Position numbers and translations under genes: made by a program
NCBI RefSeq assembly: GCF_014898055.3
Contig: NW_026555331.1
Location: forward strand, 98,230,684 to 98,294,683
Reading direction: 5' to 3'
Length of the DNA: 64,000 bases
Source: Talpa occidentalis
Taxonomy: Eukaryota > Chordata > Mammalia > Eulipotyphla > Talpidae
Notes under the pieces: model-generated
Told to the model about the DNA's origin: nothing
The model's database searches: none
What the model saw: only the letters and a program-made list of their open reading frames with translations
Shown: positions 36,860 through 47,790 of the stretch, one piece after another
Numbering within the stretch: the first letter of the stretch is position 1
Layout of the letters: every line of letters starts with the position of its first letter

Positions 36860-37117
36860 GGGACCTCCCTGGTGGCGCAAGGGGTTAAGACGCAGCCTGT
36901 GAAGCTGTCTGCAGCCACTGCAGCACTAGTTCAATCCCCGGCCAGGGAACTACCCACACGGTGCATCAGACCTCTCCTGACTCGCCTGCTGCTCCCCTCA
37001 GCAGTGTACTTCGGTAGATCTGCCTGTTCTGTTCCCTGCTCTGTCGCTGGGGAATCCTCTCACCCCCCACACCTCTGGCCTGTACCCCAGCTCTTGTATG
37101 CATAAATAAATCTTAAA
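36860..37117 (+). repeat. Rhin-1-like SINE (subfamily B)
   Basis: Perfect 15-bp TSD aaaatgtattgtact (36845-36859, 37118-37132). A-box tggcgcaaggggttaag, B-box gttcaatccccgg. Confidence 0.96.
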
Positions 37118-37230
37118 AAAATGTATTGTACTTAAATTTTGAAGGCCTAAGATTTTTAGCGTTTTAATCTAATTTTTCTGACAAATCAGTAGAAAAATCT
37201 GTTCAAACTAAAATGAACATTATAAATAAA

Positions 37231-37690
37231 TTAAAAGCAGTCAGAAGAAAAAGAGCACATTATGTACAAAAAGAAAGTGGCAAGAATTACAAACTTCTCA
37301 TTGAAAGTTATTCATTCTGGAGGACAAGTGAATGGCATTTTAAATTACTGAAATTGAAAAACAAATAAGCCAAAAACTAAGAATTATATATCCATAAGAC
37401 TACCTTTACAAAATGAAGATAAACAAAAAGAAAGCAGGAGAACCCTCTAATCTATGGAGACTGAACAACAATACACTACTGAATTACCATTCGGTTAATA
37501 ATGTAATCAAAGAAAATTTAAAAAATACCTGGAAACAAATGAAAATGTGTATACAACCTACCAGAACCTACAGGGCACAGCAAAAACTACTAAAAAGGCA
37601 GTATATACCAATACAAGCTCAAATAATCTAAGATTACCCCTTAAGGAACTAAAAAAGGAACAAATGAAAAAAAGAGCTTTAAGAAAGCAT
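37231..37690 (+). mobile_element. L1/HAL1-type fragment, part 2
   Basis: Continues the interrupted ORF1 ('gcagtcagaagaaaaagagc', 'ttcattctggaggacaagtg'). It then runs into an A-rich segment (37410-37690) with a degenerate translation containing WKQMKMCIQPTRTY. Confidence 0.6.
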
Positions 37691-37694
37691 GCAG

Positions 37695-37985
37695 ATTTAT
37701 TGGAGAGGTCTAAAAGATAAGAGTTGAGGGAGCCTCAGATGAATAGTCAGTGGGTAACTCAATCCAGCAACCAGTGAGAGATTGTATGCTGCCACCAACC
37801 ACATAAAAGAGCTTGGAAACAGATCTTTGACAAGTCAAGCCTTGAGATGACTGCAGACACCGCAACGCCATTTTTGCAATACAGGACACACCTGGATTCT
37901 GGATCTCCAGAAACTGTGAAGTACTGTTTGAAGGTATTAAGTTTTGGTGTAATTCCTAATAGACTGACAGACTACTTAATACGAC
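37695..37985 (+). mobile_element. MaLR/MLT1-type LTR remnant
   Basis: Motif order of mammalian MaLR solo LTRs: 'gcttggaaacagatctttg', 'caagccttgagatgactgca', 'ccagaaactgtgaagtac', 'ttaagttttggtgtaattc', ending 'gactacttaatacg'. Old, noncoding. Confidence 0.6.
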
Positions 37986-38029
37986 GACACTGATAATCAT
38001 AAATGTTGAAAATTCCCACAACAGAATTT

Positions 38030-38180
38030 CAAAATATGTGGGCCAAAAATTAAAATAATTTAAAGAAAATGGAAGATTCCATGATCATATTTGAAGATAT
38101 TTAACACCCAACTGATAGAACAAGTAGAGAAAACTAATTAGCAAAGACAGAGAATAAACAACACTATCCAACAATTGTCC
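38030..38180 (+). mobile_element. L1 ORF2 fragment
   Basis: Pattern 'gaagatatttaacacccaac', 'tgatagaacaagtagagaaa', 'aacactatccaacaattg', as in the L1 ORF2 mid-to-3' region. Probably the same L1 as 37231-37690, split by the LTR. Confidence 0.5.
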
Positions 38181-38239
38181 TAATCTACAAAACAGGGATA
38201 AAAATATTTTCTGGGACCTACTTTTCATCTTAAAAAGTG

Positions 38240-40200
38240 AGCTGCCTCATTATAGAGATTGAGGAAAATTCAGTGCTCTGTCCTACATATTGCAGCTAGA
38301 GATGGTTTTCATGCCAATCTCTAATTTCTGTTACTCCCTTGAATACTTTTCATATGAGTACTATGATATTTAATGATCATTCATTATATATTTATTATCT
38401 GAGAAAATGTTTACATAATTACTTCAAAGGGACAAAGAAATTGATGGGAATGAGATATTAGGTTACATTAGCAAATATTATTAAAAGTAGATTAGCATAG
38501 AAATAGCAGATTTGAAAGGACCATGAGAATCTCCTGATAGATTTTATCCTGTATTTAAATCCTTTCACCACATTCCTGACCTCTTTTTCAACTTTCCCAC
38601 TATCCAAGAACACACTGCACTTAAAAAAAAAAAAGTTCATATTAATCCAACTTCTATATTTTTGTGAATTCCATCCATTGTATTCAGTTCTATCTTCTGG
38701 AACAGAACACACATAAAAAACTATTTTAATTTTCATAGCCATTCAAAAATTTTAAGTTTCATGACTTACATGGTGTCTAATATTTACAGGAAAAATTCCC
38801 GAGTCCCTGATTCAGATCATGTAAATGGTCCTGGTCACTGATACTACTGAGTCTGAACTTGTTGCTATTTCTCTCAAGTTAAAAAAAAAATACTGTGTAA
38901 TGTACACAGATGTGTTTTGATAAGGACCAAGTTACCAGAGGATAATTAGCTCTGTTATTCTCTATTTTTATAAAGGTGCCCTGTAACGATTGCAGCCATT
39001 TTTGGCCACAGTCTAAACCATTGATTCATACTGCATTTTCAGTCAATAAAAACCTCAGAGTACTTTTTTCTGTGGACTGTCCTCTCTCCCCAATCTTATA
39101 CATATATCGTTGCTTGTGTTTCATTTTGTTTTTTAACCCAAGGGCAGCTGAATCATTCATCACTCTATAATTTGATCTTCTTAGTTTTGGCCCTTCCATT
39201 CTTTCCTATTAAGATATTTTGAATGTTCTTTCTGTGTCACACAGTAACTATTCCTTCCAGAATTATGTCATATGCCCCCAAGCAATGGGCCTATTCTGGA
39301 CTCATTCTTTTTGTTCTGAACATTTCTAAAAATGTGATTTTTATTGTCTTTGGCATTTTTAACAAGTCTCTGCTCATTTATGCCTCTTGCGTTTTCTGTA
39401 TTTCTTGATCCCTGTGACTCTAGGGTTTGTTATCATGTATATGGCCCACCTTTTAGTTTTTTGTATTTCCATCAAGATATATGTTGCTCTAAGTAACTCC
39501 TAGGCAGGCACAGATTTAATCAGCTTTATCCTTTAACTTTCCTTCAGTTGGAAAATTTGTGATTATAATTACAATTTTGGTTTCAAATGATCTCTCTGCA
39601 GTTCAGTCATCTAACATCTAAAGTATCTGTCAAGGGTCTCATCTTACATATCCTACTACTCAGGTGTATCTCACTATGTGAATTATTTTAAGATGGCTCT
39701 AACTTATAAATTCACTGGGCAAATTCTCAACAAATATCTGTTGAACAAAAAATCTGAGACATCAGATGTTATTTTTCCAAGACTGCCCACTTCAACTTCT
39801 TGAACTAGTTATGTTTAGTTTCAAGAAATTATATCAGCATGGTTCCACTCCTCATTTCCTTTCCTTTTTCATTTAAAAAAATTGAAAAGGCAAATAATAA
39901 TCTGGTAAAACTGTGAAAGATTGATGACAAGGTGTTATTCTTCACTTGTAAATAACTGTTCAAACCAAAAAGGGAGCAAACTGATTGAAGAGATCACAAT
40001 GTAATAAACAGGTAGGTTTCATACCTAAACAAAATATTACAAATATGTAGTTCACATGTTTGAAAAAACTGACTCATTAGAAAATAAAAAGAGAATGGGT
40101 TACTTCTCTTATTGACTATAAAATATTTAAGATGATACCTAGTGTTGTTGGGAGAAAGTTAAAGGATTGTTCTCATAAGTGCCTGGAGTGAATTCACTTG
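38240..40200. other. Unassigned DNA
   Basis: No gene or confident repeat. Pyrimidine-rich L2-like patches at 39170-39540 are too diverged to call. Confidence 0.4.
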
Positions 40201-40214
40201 ATCATAATGGAGGA

Positions 40215-41534
40215 TTCTCTTAATACATTGAGGGCTTCAATTTACCAATATTTTGTTGAGGACTTTTTCATATCTGTTCATAGATGGAATATGTTTTTCT
40301 TGTTTTTATGCTGTCCATTTTTGGTTTTGGGGTCAAGGTAATGCTGGCTTTGCGAAATGTGTTTGGGAACTTCCCCCTCTCCAATTTTTTTGAAGTCCGA
40401 TGTGGATAAATAAGTGTTATGTCTTCAATGTCAGTTTGTTTGATTTCATCTTTGAAGCCATCTGGTCCCAGTTTCTTGTTTTTTGGAAGACTCGATCATT
40501 TTTTCCATTTCTTTCCTTTTGACAGGTCTGTCTGAAATGTTTATTTTACACTGATTTGTCTAGGAAGGTAGCATGATTTTAAGTTTTTTGTACATTTCTT
40601 CTAGGTTGCCAGTTAATTTTCATATAGACATTCATATTGGTCTCATGATCCTATTTCTAAAGTATTATAATTTTGCCTATTTTATTCTTGATTCTTTTTA
40701 TTTTAGTTTTCTATCTTTTCATGTTGAATCTAGCTAAGGATTTATCAATTTTGCTTATCCTTTCAAAGAACAAACTGTCTTTGACCATTTGTATCATCTT
40801 TTGGGTTTCTGTTTTGCCTATTTCCATTCTGATTTTTATTATTTACTTCTATTGACTTTTGGTCTCATCTACTTTTTTTATAGTTCCTTTAGATGTAAAA
40901 TTAGATTTGCTGTTTGATATTTTTCTTGTTTATTGATGAGGGCCTATATTACTATGTACTTCCCATTTAATACTGTGTTTAATATATCAAATATGGTCTG
41001 GTAGCTTGTCCTTTCATTTTTATTTGTCTCCATGTAGTTTTTTTCTCCTTTGATTTCTTTTTTTTTTAAAGAATTTTTTTATAGAGGCATGTTTTTATTT
41101 ATTTGTTTGTTTGTTTGTTTTTGTTTATACATGCACTGGGTACAGTCAGAAGCACGGGAGGGTGAGAGAATTCACCAGAGCCAGAGCGGGGAGCAGAGCA
41201 GGCAGAAGGACCGAAGTACACTGCTGAGGGGAGCAGCGGGAGGCAGGAGAGGGCGCGCCATGTGGGGCCCTCCTCCGGTGGCCAGGGAGCAGCCGGGGAT
41301 CGAACCGGCGCTGTAGAGGCTGCGGGCAGCTTCGCAACCCAGCGCTCAACCGCTGCGCCACCGGGGAGGCCCTCCTTTGATTTCTTTATTGACCTAGGAG
41401 TTATTCAGACACATTTTTTTTTAGTGTCCACATATTGGGGCTTTTACAGGTTTCTTTTTGTGGTTGATTTCTGCATTTATATCAAAGTCATAAGAAAAAC
41501 ACTTGATGTAATTTGTCTTCTACCTGCTTAAGTC
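40215..41534 (-). mobile_element. Antisense L1 ORF2 fragment
   Basis: Reads as reverse L1 ORF2: 'ttttatgctgtccatttttg', 'ggtaatgctggctttgcgaa', 'ttcttctaggttgccagtta', 'tgatgagggcctatattac'. A SINE (41061-41371) interrupts it. The 5' side joins ORF1-like sequence at about 41515-41540. Confidence 0.85.
41061..41371 (-). repeat. Rhin-1-like SINE (subfamily A), antisense, inside L1
   Basis: Perfect 16-bp TSD ctcctttgatttcttt (41045-41060, 41372-41387). Extended tail containing GTTT tandem units (41102-41125). Confidence 0.97.
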
Positions 41535-42180
41535 TACTTAACATGTTATCCTTATTCTCTTATCTTTCAGTATCACTTTTTGTATCATTTTTAATATCTT
41601 CATTCTTTTTAGTGAAAACACCTACTCTTTTTGTTCCTAGATCTCTTTTTCAAGATCTTGAACCTGACTTTCTATATTTGATTGAATTGCTAGGATTTCA
41701 TTAAGTTCCCTAGGATTATTTTTTCTAAATCTTTGTCTGTCGGGTCCCCAAATTGTGTCCTGGACTTTTATTCTTCCCTTTCAGTTTTTCTATTTTATGT
41801 TCAAATAATCCTTGTTTCCTAGGCATGTGTGTTGTCTTATTTTATTTTTCTGGTTGGGGCAATTCTGGCATAGATTTTGTGTTTGTCTTCTTTGCTTAAC
41901 TTGGTGGCATGTGAGGGAGAGGGCGATGCTGGAGTCTAGAGACTTGGCCTCAATCTTGATGGGGAGGGAGAATTATTCCCTGCAGAGAGATTTACACGGC
42001 CACTTCTTCTGTACTCTCCAGAGTAAACACGATGCACTGCTTCACTAAGCCAATACTCTGGGGACATACCTCCTAGATCCTGCTTTCTCAAGCACAGCAG
42101 GTTTTTTTTTCTCTCTCCCATTTTCCCTTACTCTTTCTCTTTCTGTCATCTCTTAGTAGGGTAGAGAGAGATGATTCCAC
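41535..42180 (-). mobile_element. Antisense L1 5' UTR / ORF1 start
   Basis: On the minus strand an ORF1-like coiled-coil segment (41535-41720) follows a GC-richer 5' UTR-like block (41890-42110, e.g. 'ccaatactctggggacatac', 'tttctcaagcacagcaggt'). The 5' end is near 42180. Confidence 0.6.
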
Positions 42181-42329
42181 CACCCACATTGCCAACAGTC
42201 TTATTCTCCATGACTGTATGAAGGAGACCCAATGAACTTGTAATTTAGCCTTGAGTCAGTACAGTCTTCAATGTTTCCCAACAGTCATAAGACATTTCAT
42301 TTGACTTTTGTGAAACTGAAGTAAGTAAA

Positions 42330-42480
42330 TGAAGTTATTTCAATAAATGGTGCTGGACCTACTGAATATGCAGAGAAGAAAATGCATCTTGTCTCTACCA
42401 TTTCACTACATACAAAGTCAATTCTAGATTCTTAAAATAAATTCTTCCCAAAACAACTCCTAGAAAGCTGAAGTGACCAA
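42330..42480 (+). mobile_element. Small L1 ORF2 fragment
   Basis: 'ttcaataaatggtgctggac' and 'caaaacaactcctagaaag' match the L1 ORF2 3' region with an internal deletion. Confidence 0.5.
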
Positions 42481-42839
42481 AGTGAACAGCAGAGGGTGTG
42501 TTATATGATGTCAGGAACTAGTAGGGCAGTAGGAGAGGATGGTTAGAAGAACCTTACCCAAGTATGGGAATTAGAGTTTAAAATACCTAGCATAATTAAA
42601 AAAAAAAAAAAAACCTTTAAAAGTTCCCCATGAGCGAAAGGTGAGCATTTGTGCTTCTGCCATCCAGAAGGACAGCAACATAAAGCTGTATTAGTCATGA
42701 TACTATGGTTCAATTGTCACTTGCATATTAACTGCAGAGCTAGGACTAAAGCAATTCAAATGCAGCTCTGGCAAGAACTTGGACAACTGAAAGACACACT
42801 TTCAAAGCTGGTGGTTCTGCAGAAAAGAAATGTGCAGAT

Positions 42840-43330
42840 TTTCTTTTTAGGTTGCAAATGACAGAAATCCAACTCAGACTAGTCTTAGAAAAATAACGTA
42901 TTTTGGCAGACGAGTACCTTGCAAACTCTGGTCACAGGCAGATCTAGAAACTAAGCAGTGACTTCAGAAAACTATCTCTTTGTCCATATTCAAATTTGGT
43001 GTTATTCAGCATTGGCACTTTTCCAATATTTTCTCTGGCTAAGCAAGAACCATGGAAAATTCACTTATTTCTGAGAAGTTTAGCAACATTAGGAGAAAGA
43101 TATATGTCTTTTTCAATTGTTGAAAGGTTAGAGTGAGCCCAGATTGCAGCTTGTTCCTTTTCTGGACCAGTCAGTTACTCTGACTTATCAACGAAACTAG
43201 GGGATGAGATCAGTCTCATTATGACCACATAGACTGAGAGTGGGAGAAGATTGGTTCCTCAAAGAAAATAAAAATTCTCTTTAATAGAAACGAGGTGAAA
43301 GATTATTGATGTTGACCAGGCAAGATTTTA
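42840..43330. repeat. Old interspersed repeat, family uncertain
   Basis: Phrases such as 'gttgcaaatgacagaaatcc', 'aactcagactagtcttagaa' are familiar from ancient mammalian repeats, but I cannot name the family. Confidence 0.35.
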
Positions 43331-43370
43331 CCACAAAGAAGTGTGATGTCTAGTCACAATCTAAACGTGC

Positions 43371-43634
43371 TTTTTTTTTTTTTTTTTTTTTTTGCATAGA
43401 AGAAATGGTGTGTAGGCCAATGGTTGAGGGAGTGGGGTGTGTGTGAGAGAATTCACAAGAGATAGAGCGGGGAGCAGAACAGGTAGAGTTACTAAAATAC
43501 ACTGCTAAGGGGAGCAGTGGGCAAGAAGGAGAGGTCTGCTGAAGCGTATGGGGGTGGCTCCCTGGCTGGGGATTGAACTCAAAGCCTTAGCAGTAACAGT
43601 GATGAAGCTTAATCCCTACGCAACCAGATAAGTT
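43371..43634 (-). repeat. Rhin-1-like SINE (subfamily B), antisense, degraded
   Basis: Begins with 23 T's. The body is recognisable ('agagcggggagcagaacagg', 'cactgctaaggggagcagtg') but the A-box end is mutated. Weak TSD-like match tctaaacgtg / tctaaacatg. Confidence 0.88.
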
Positions 43635-44109
43635 TCTAAACATGTTGTTTTTTAATAGTAAAGAGATTTAAGTGAATGTTTGAAAAGAGGGAAAATAAAT
43701 ACTATGGTGTTTATCCATACAACACTAAACAACTAGTTTGGCAGATTTCTATTCTTAATTGATATAATTATCATTTATAAAATATAGTTATACATCTATC
43801 TACTTGTAATTAACTTCTCATTCATGATCCTATCCTTTTTGACAATGTTACTTTAGAAATTTTCTAACAGAAATAAATGCCTGGGAAATGAATATTAACT
43901 AATCTGGTAAACATGAGACTCAGATGAAGGAAATAGAGCCAATTTATATAACAGAGCATTAATTTACTCAAGTTTAGAAGACTACATAATTTAGGCTCTT
44001 GAATTCTCAAGAATGTGGTTTAGACTTGGATTTGGTAGTAAATGTTCACATTTATATTCATTATGCATAATTATAATTCTAGTAGATAGGATAAGGCCTC
44101 TGTATTTTT

Positions 44110-44820
44110 TAAACTGATATATAATTCAATGGTAACAGTGCATTAATTTTAGATGTGCAACATCTAATTTTCATGTGATTATATTGTGAAATGATCACCA
44201 CAATAAGTTTTGTTAAAATCCGTCACCATGCAGAGAAACAAATGTATTTTTGTGTGTGTATCTGTGATGAGAACTTTTTCCCCCCAAACATTTATTTATT
44301 TTATGCATACAAGAGCTAGGATGCAGGCCAGAGATGTGGGGGGGTGAGAGGATTCACCAGAGACAGAGTGGGGAATAGAACAGGCAGAGTGACTGAAATA
44401 CACTGCTGAGGGGAGCAGCGGGCAAGGCAGGAGAGGTCTGCTGTGCCATGTGCTCACTTCCCTGGCTGGGGATCAAACTTGTTCTGCAGTGACTGCTGAT
44501 AGTTTTATAGTGCTGAGACTTAACCCCTTGAGCCACCAGGAAGGCCCATGTGATGAGAACTTTTAAGATCTACTCTCTTTGCAACTTTCAAATAAAAAAT
44601 ATTGTACTACTGTTGAGTATAGTCACCAAGCTGCACATTATTTCCTGGACTTACTTATCTTGGATGTTTGTATCTTATGATCACCTTTACCCCTTTCACC
44701 TACCTCCTCAACCCCATCCCTCACCTCTGGCAACTACCAGTCTGTTCTCTGTATCCACATGGTGTTTTTTGTTTTTTTTTTAATTTTCTCTTGTTTTTTA
44801 GATTTTAGATTCACATGTAG
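44110..44820 (-). mobile_element. Antisense L1 3' UTR, old
   Basis: Classic old L1 3' UTR in reverse: 'gagaacttttaagatctact', 'tatagtcaccaagctgcaca', 'cctctggcaactaccagtct', 'gttctctgtatccacatg'. A SINE (44279-44548) splits it. Confidence 0.85.
44279..44548 (-). repeat. Rhin-1-like SINE (subfamily B), antisense
   Basis: Perfect 16-bp TSD tgtgatgagaactttt (44263-44278, 44549-44564). Confidence 0.96.
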
Positions 44821-44854
44821 TTAAGATGAATTCGGTATTTGAGCATTTGTATTT

Positions 44855-45170
44855 TTTTTAAAGGTTTATTTATTTATTTATACAAGCACTGCAGTACAGT
44901 CAGAAGTGGAGGAGAGTGAGAGAATTCATCAGAGCCAGAGCGGACAGCAGAACAGGCAGACTGAAAAAGTACACTGCTGAGGGGAGCAGCGGGCGGCAGG
45001 AGACTCTGCGGGCCATGTGGGACTCTATGGGCCATGTGGGACTCTCGGGCCATGTGGGTCTGCGGGCCATGTGGGACTCTCACCCTGTGGCCAGGGATCG
45101 AACCAGCTCTGCAGAGGCTGCAGGCAGCTTCGCAACCCAGCGCTCAACCGCTGCACCACGGGGGAGGCCC
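44855..45170 (-). repeat. Rhin-1-like SINE (subfamily A) with internal tandem expansion
   Basis: Perfect 16-bp TSD ttgagcatttgtattt (44839-44854, 45171-45186). Longer than its relatives because the 'gggccatgtgggactct' segment is present about four times (45002-45080). Confidence 0.96.
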
Positions 45171-45189
45171 TTGAGCATTTGTATTTCTT

Positions 45190-46068
45190 TGACTTTTTAA
45201 ATTAAATCAAACTATATATATTTTTAGGAAATGTGGATGAGTACCATTCTTTTTTTATATAATCAATAATAAAGTTCTTAGGTATAGAGGAAGAGTAGTC
45301 AACTAATACCTAATCAACGTAATGTTGCTTCACAATAAGAGAGCAGATATAGATGAATCAGAAATATTCTACCCAATAAATAGCAAGTTCATTTTAGAAA
45401 TATCAATACAAATGTTTTCTGCGTGTGATAGACTCCCTCGAGCACAGGCACAGTCAATATAGAAGGAGGTATATGCATAAAAATAGCTCATAAAATGTGA
45501 ATTAGTCAAGATAAGAAATACTAGATATTTGTTGAGCTAAAATTTGCATGGCAAATATTTCACCACTCATTCTATTCTCATCATTCTCATTGAGTTCTTC
45601 CACTATCCTCAGGAGGGAGAGCACACTGAACATGCTATTTTTATAACAGTCCAGAAAGCAATAAGCAGGTTACAGAACAGTTTACAAATCAGCAGTGATC
45701 TGAAATGGAACACATACATTATTTTCCTTTGGCACTATTTCAACTCTTTGTCCATATTGATATTTCACATTTAGAAACATAATAATAAATCCTGTCAGGT
45801 GCAAAGACTGCAGAAGTGATTGTTTTACTCATTAAATATTCTTTTCTGGAGTCAGGCTTAAACCTTATGTTTGACTAAATTAACAACCCTACCCTGTTGT
45901 GACTATTAACAATGAGGCTTTTTTTTTTTCATTGTCTGGGAAGTAATGCTTTTAATAGGTTATTACCATGCAATCTACAGAGGCCATAGTCTTGCTTTCC
46001 CCTACTTGTTGACTATGATACCTTTTGAGCATAAGTCCAAAACACATCTTGGGGAAAGGATCATTCAA
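45190..46068. other. Unassigned DNA
   Basis: No gene or confident repeat. Confidence 0.4.
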
Positions 46069-46083
46069 AAAAAATGCACTCTA

Positions 46084-46343
46084 GGGCCTCCCTGGTGGCA
46101 CAGGCAGTTGAGCACGGTGCTGTGAAGCTGTCCGCAGCCTCTGCAGTGCCGGTTCGATCCCTGCCGGCCTCAGAGCAACCCACATGGAAAGCAGACTTCT
46201 TCTGTTTCGCCCGCTGCTCCCCTCAGTGGTGTCTTTCATGAGTCTGCCTTTTCTGTTCCCAGCTCTGTCTCTGGTGAATCCTCTCACTCTCCGGCATATC
46301 TGGCCTGTACCCCAGTTCTTATATAAATAAAATAAATCTGAAA
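46084..46343 (+). repeat. Rhin-1-like SINE (subfamily B)
   Basis: Head gggcctccctggtggcacag, B-box ggttcgatccctgcc, tail AATAAAATAAATCTG. Near TSD: aaaaaatgcactcta before and aaaaaattcactata after. Confidence 0.94.
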
Positions 46344-46362
46344 AAAAAATTCACTATATGGT

Positions 46363-46411
46363 GGACCAGTGGGCCAGTGGATAACATGTCTGACTATGGG
46401 TCAAAATAATG
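46363..46411 (+). pseudogene. tRNA-Arg(ACG)-like 5' half, degenerate
   Basis: Aligned by eye from memory, about 49 nt match the acceptor, D-arm and anticodon stem of tRNA-Arg(ACG) at roughly 80%. Key stretches: 'ggaccagtgg', 'tggataac', 'gtctgacta'. The anticodon position reads ATG instead of ACG. The T-arm and 3' acceptor strand are absent, so it cannot make a tRNA. It starts 5-6 nt after the downstream TSD of the preceding SINE. Confidence 0.55.
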
Positions 46412-46540
46412 CAATGAGGAAAGTACTTGAATGTTGAGAGGAAATATTTTGTCTTTTTCAAAATCAGGTGGTGACATAAGCATTTCACAGCTCACTGTCC
46501 TTGATTCTTCTTCAGTGGAACACTGTCTCACTAAATCTTT

Positions 46541-46804
46541 TTATTTTTTTTTAAAGATTTATTTATACAAGCACTGGATACAGTCAGAAGCACGGGAGGG
46601 TGAGAGAATTCACTAGAGCCAGAGCGGGGAACAGAACAGGCAGACTGAAAAAGTACACTGCTGAGGGGAGCAGCGGGCGAGACAGGAGAGTTCTGTCGTA
46701 CCATGTGGGACCCTCGCTGGAGGCCGGGGATCAAACCAGCCCTGCGGAGGCTATGGGCATCTTCCCAGCCCAGCGCTCAACCGCTGCACCACCAGGGGAG
46801 GCCC
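46541..46804 (-). repeat. Rhin-1-like SINE (subfamily A), antisense, young
   Basis: Perfect 18-bp TSD ctgtctcactaaatcttt (46523-46540, 46805-46822). Confidence 0.97.
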
Positions 46805-47129
46805 CTGTCTCACTAAATCTTTGCTTCACACTCATCAAAGATTCTTTAAAATACAGGTAATAAATTGCAATTTAAGCTTCAATATTTGAGTGAAACATTT
46901 GTGTATCTGTTCCTCAAAAGAGATTACCATATCCAGTCACATTTGCCATCTCAGTATTCAGTCCATCTCACTCTTCATCTCAACGAACATGCATGATCCA
47001 TGAACTACATGAAAGACACTGCTGAGATGAGTAACACATGGTTCCTTCACTTACAATCTGGAGGAAAATATACACATGTACACATGATTAAGTATCACAC
47101 AAAGTAGACAAGAATGCTGCATATTTTTA

Positions 47130-47340
47130 TTGCCTATTTGTCCAGTCTGAGCCCCACAAAAATAATTTGAGTTAAGAAGAGGATCCCAAAATCCAGTCAT
47201 CTACCTTGTCCCTTTCCTCCACAAGAGCAGGGACCAAGCTTGACTTTGTCTTTTGTTTTCACCACTGTGGTTGGAACATAGTAGCAATTCACTCAATACA
47301 CACAGGACAATTGAATTAATGAATGTGCAAATAAATGGTT
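47130..47340 (+). repeat. L2 LINE 3' end
   Basis: 'agagcagggaccaagcttga', 'cactgtggttggaacatagt', 'gaattaatgaatgtgc' follow the L2 3' terminus. Confidence 0.65.
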
Positions 47341-47502
47341 TAATAATGGACAAAAAGGACTGGTCTTATCTAGAAGTAAGGTGATAAGAGATAGAGGGAA
47401 TCTCATGTGGCTCCCACATTTGATTTCAGGGCAAGATTTTGTTGGGAGCAGGTGATATACAGCTTTGGAAATGTGAAACACAAATAGAAATAAAGCTACT
47501 CA

Positions 47503-47776
47503 GGGCCTCCCTGGTGGCGCAGCGGTTGAGCGCTGCCTTGCGAAGCTGCCCGCAGCCTCTGCAGCGCCGGTTCAATCCCCGGCCACCGGGCAAGGGTCCC
47601 ACATGGCACGCAGACCTCTCCTGCCGCCCGCTGCTCCCCTCAGCAGTGTACTTCGGTCCTTCTGCCTGCTCTGCTCCCTGCTCTGACTCTGGTGAATTCT
47701 CTCACCTTCTTGCGCTTCTGACTGTACCCAGTGCTGGTATAAATAAATAAATAAATCTTTAATAAAGAAATAAATG
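47503..47776 (+). repeat. Rhin-1-like SINE (subfamily A)
   Basis: Complete copy; 14-bp TSD with one change: aataaagctactca / aataaagctgctca (47489-47502, 47777-47790). Confidence 0.96.
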
Positions 47777-47790
47777 AATAAAGCTGCTCA

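Larger units (their letters stand above)
35836..37230 (+). mobile_element. Unidentified retro-insertion in L1 ORF1 (holds two SINEs)
   Basis: 1395 bp flanked by a perfect 15-bp TSD ttaaaagcagtcaga (35821-35835, 37231-37245). The TTAAAA start is a typical L1-endonuclease target, and the right end is A-rich (tataaataaa). Removing two later SINEs with their TSD copies leaves about 857 bp that I do not recognise: no ORF, no terminal inverted repeats, no SINE head. It could be a retrocopy of a noncoding or 3' UTR transcript. Confidence 0.7.
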
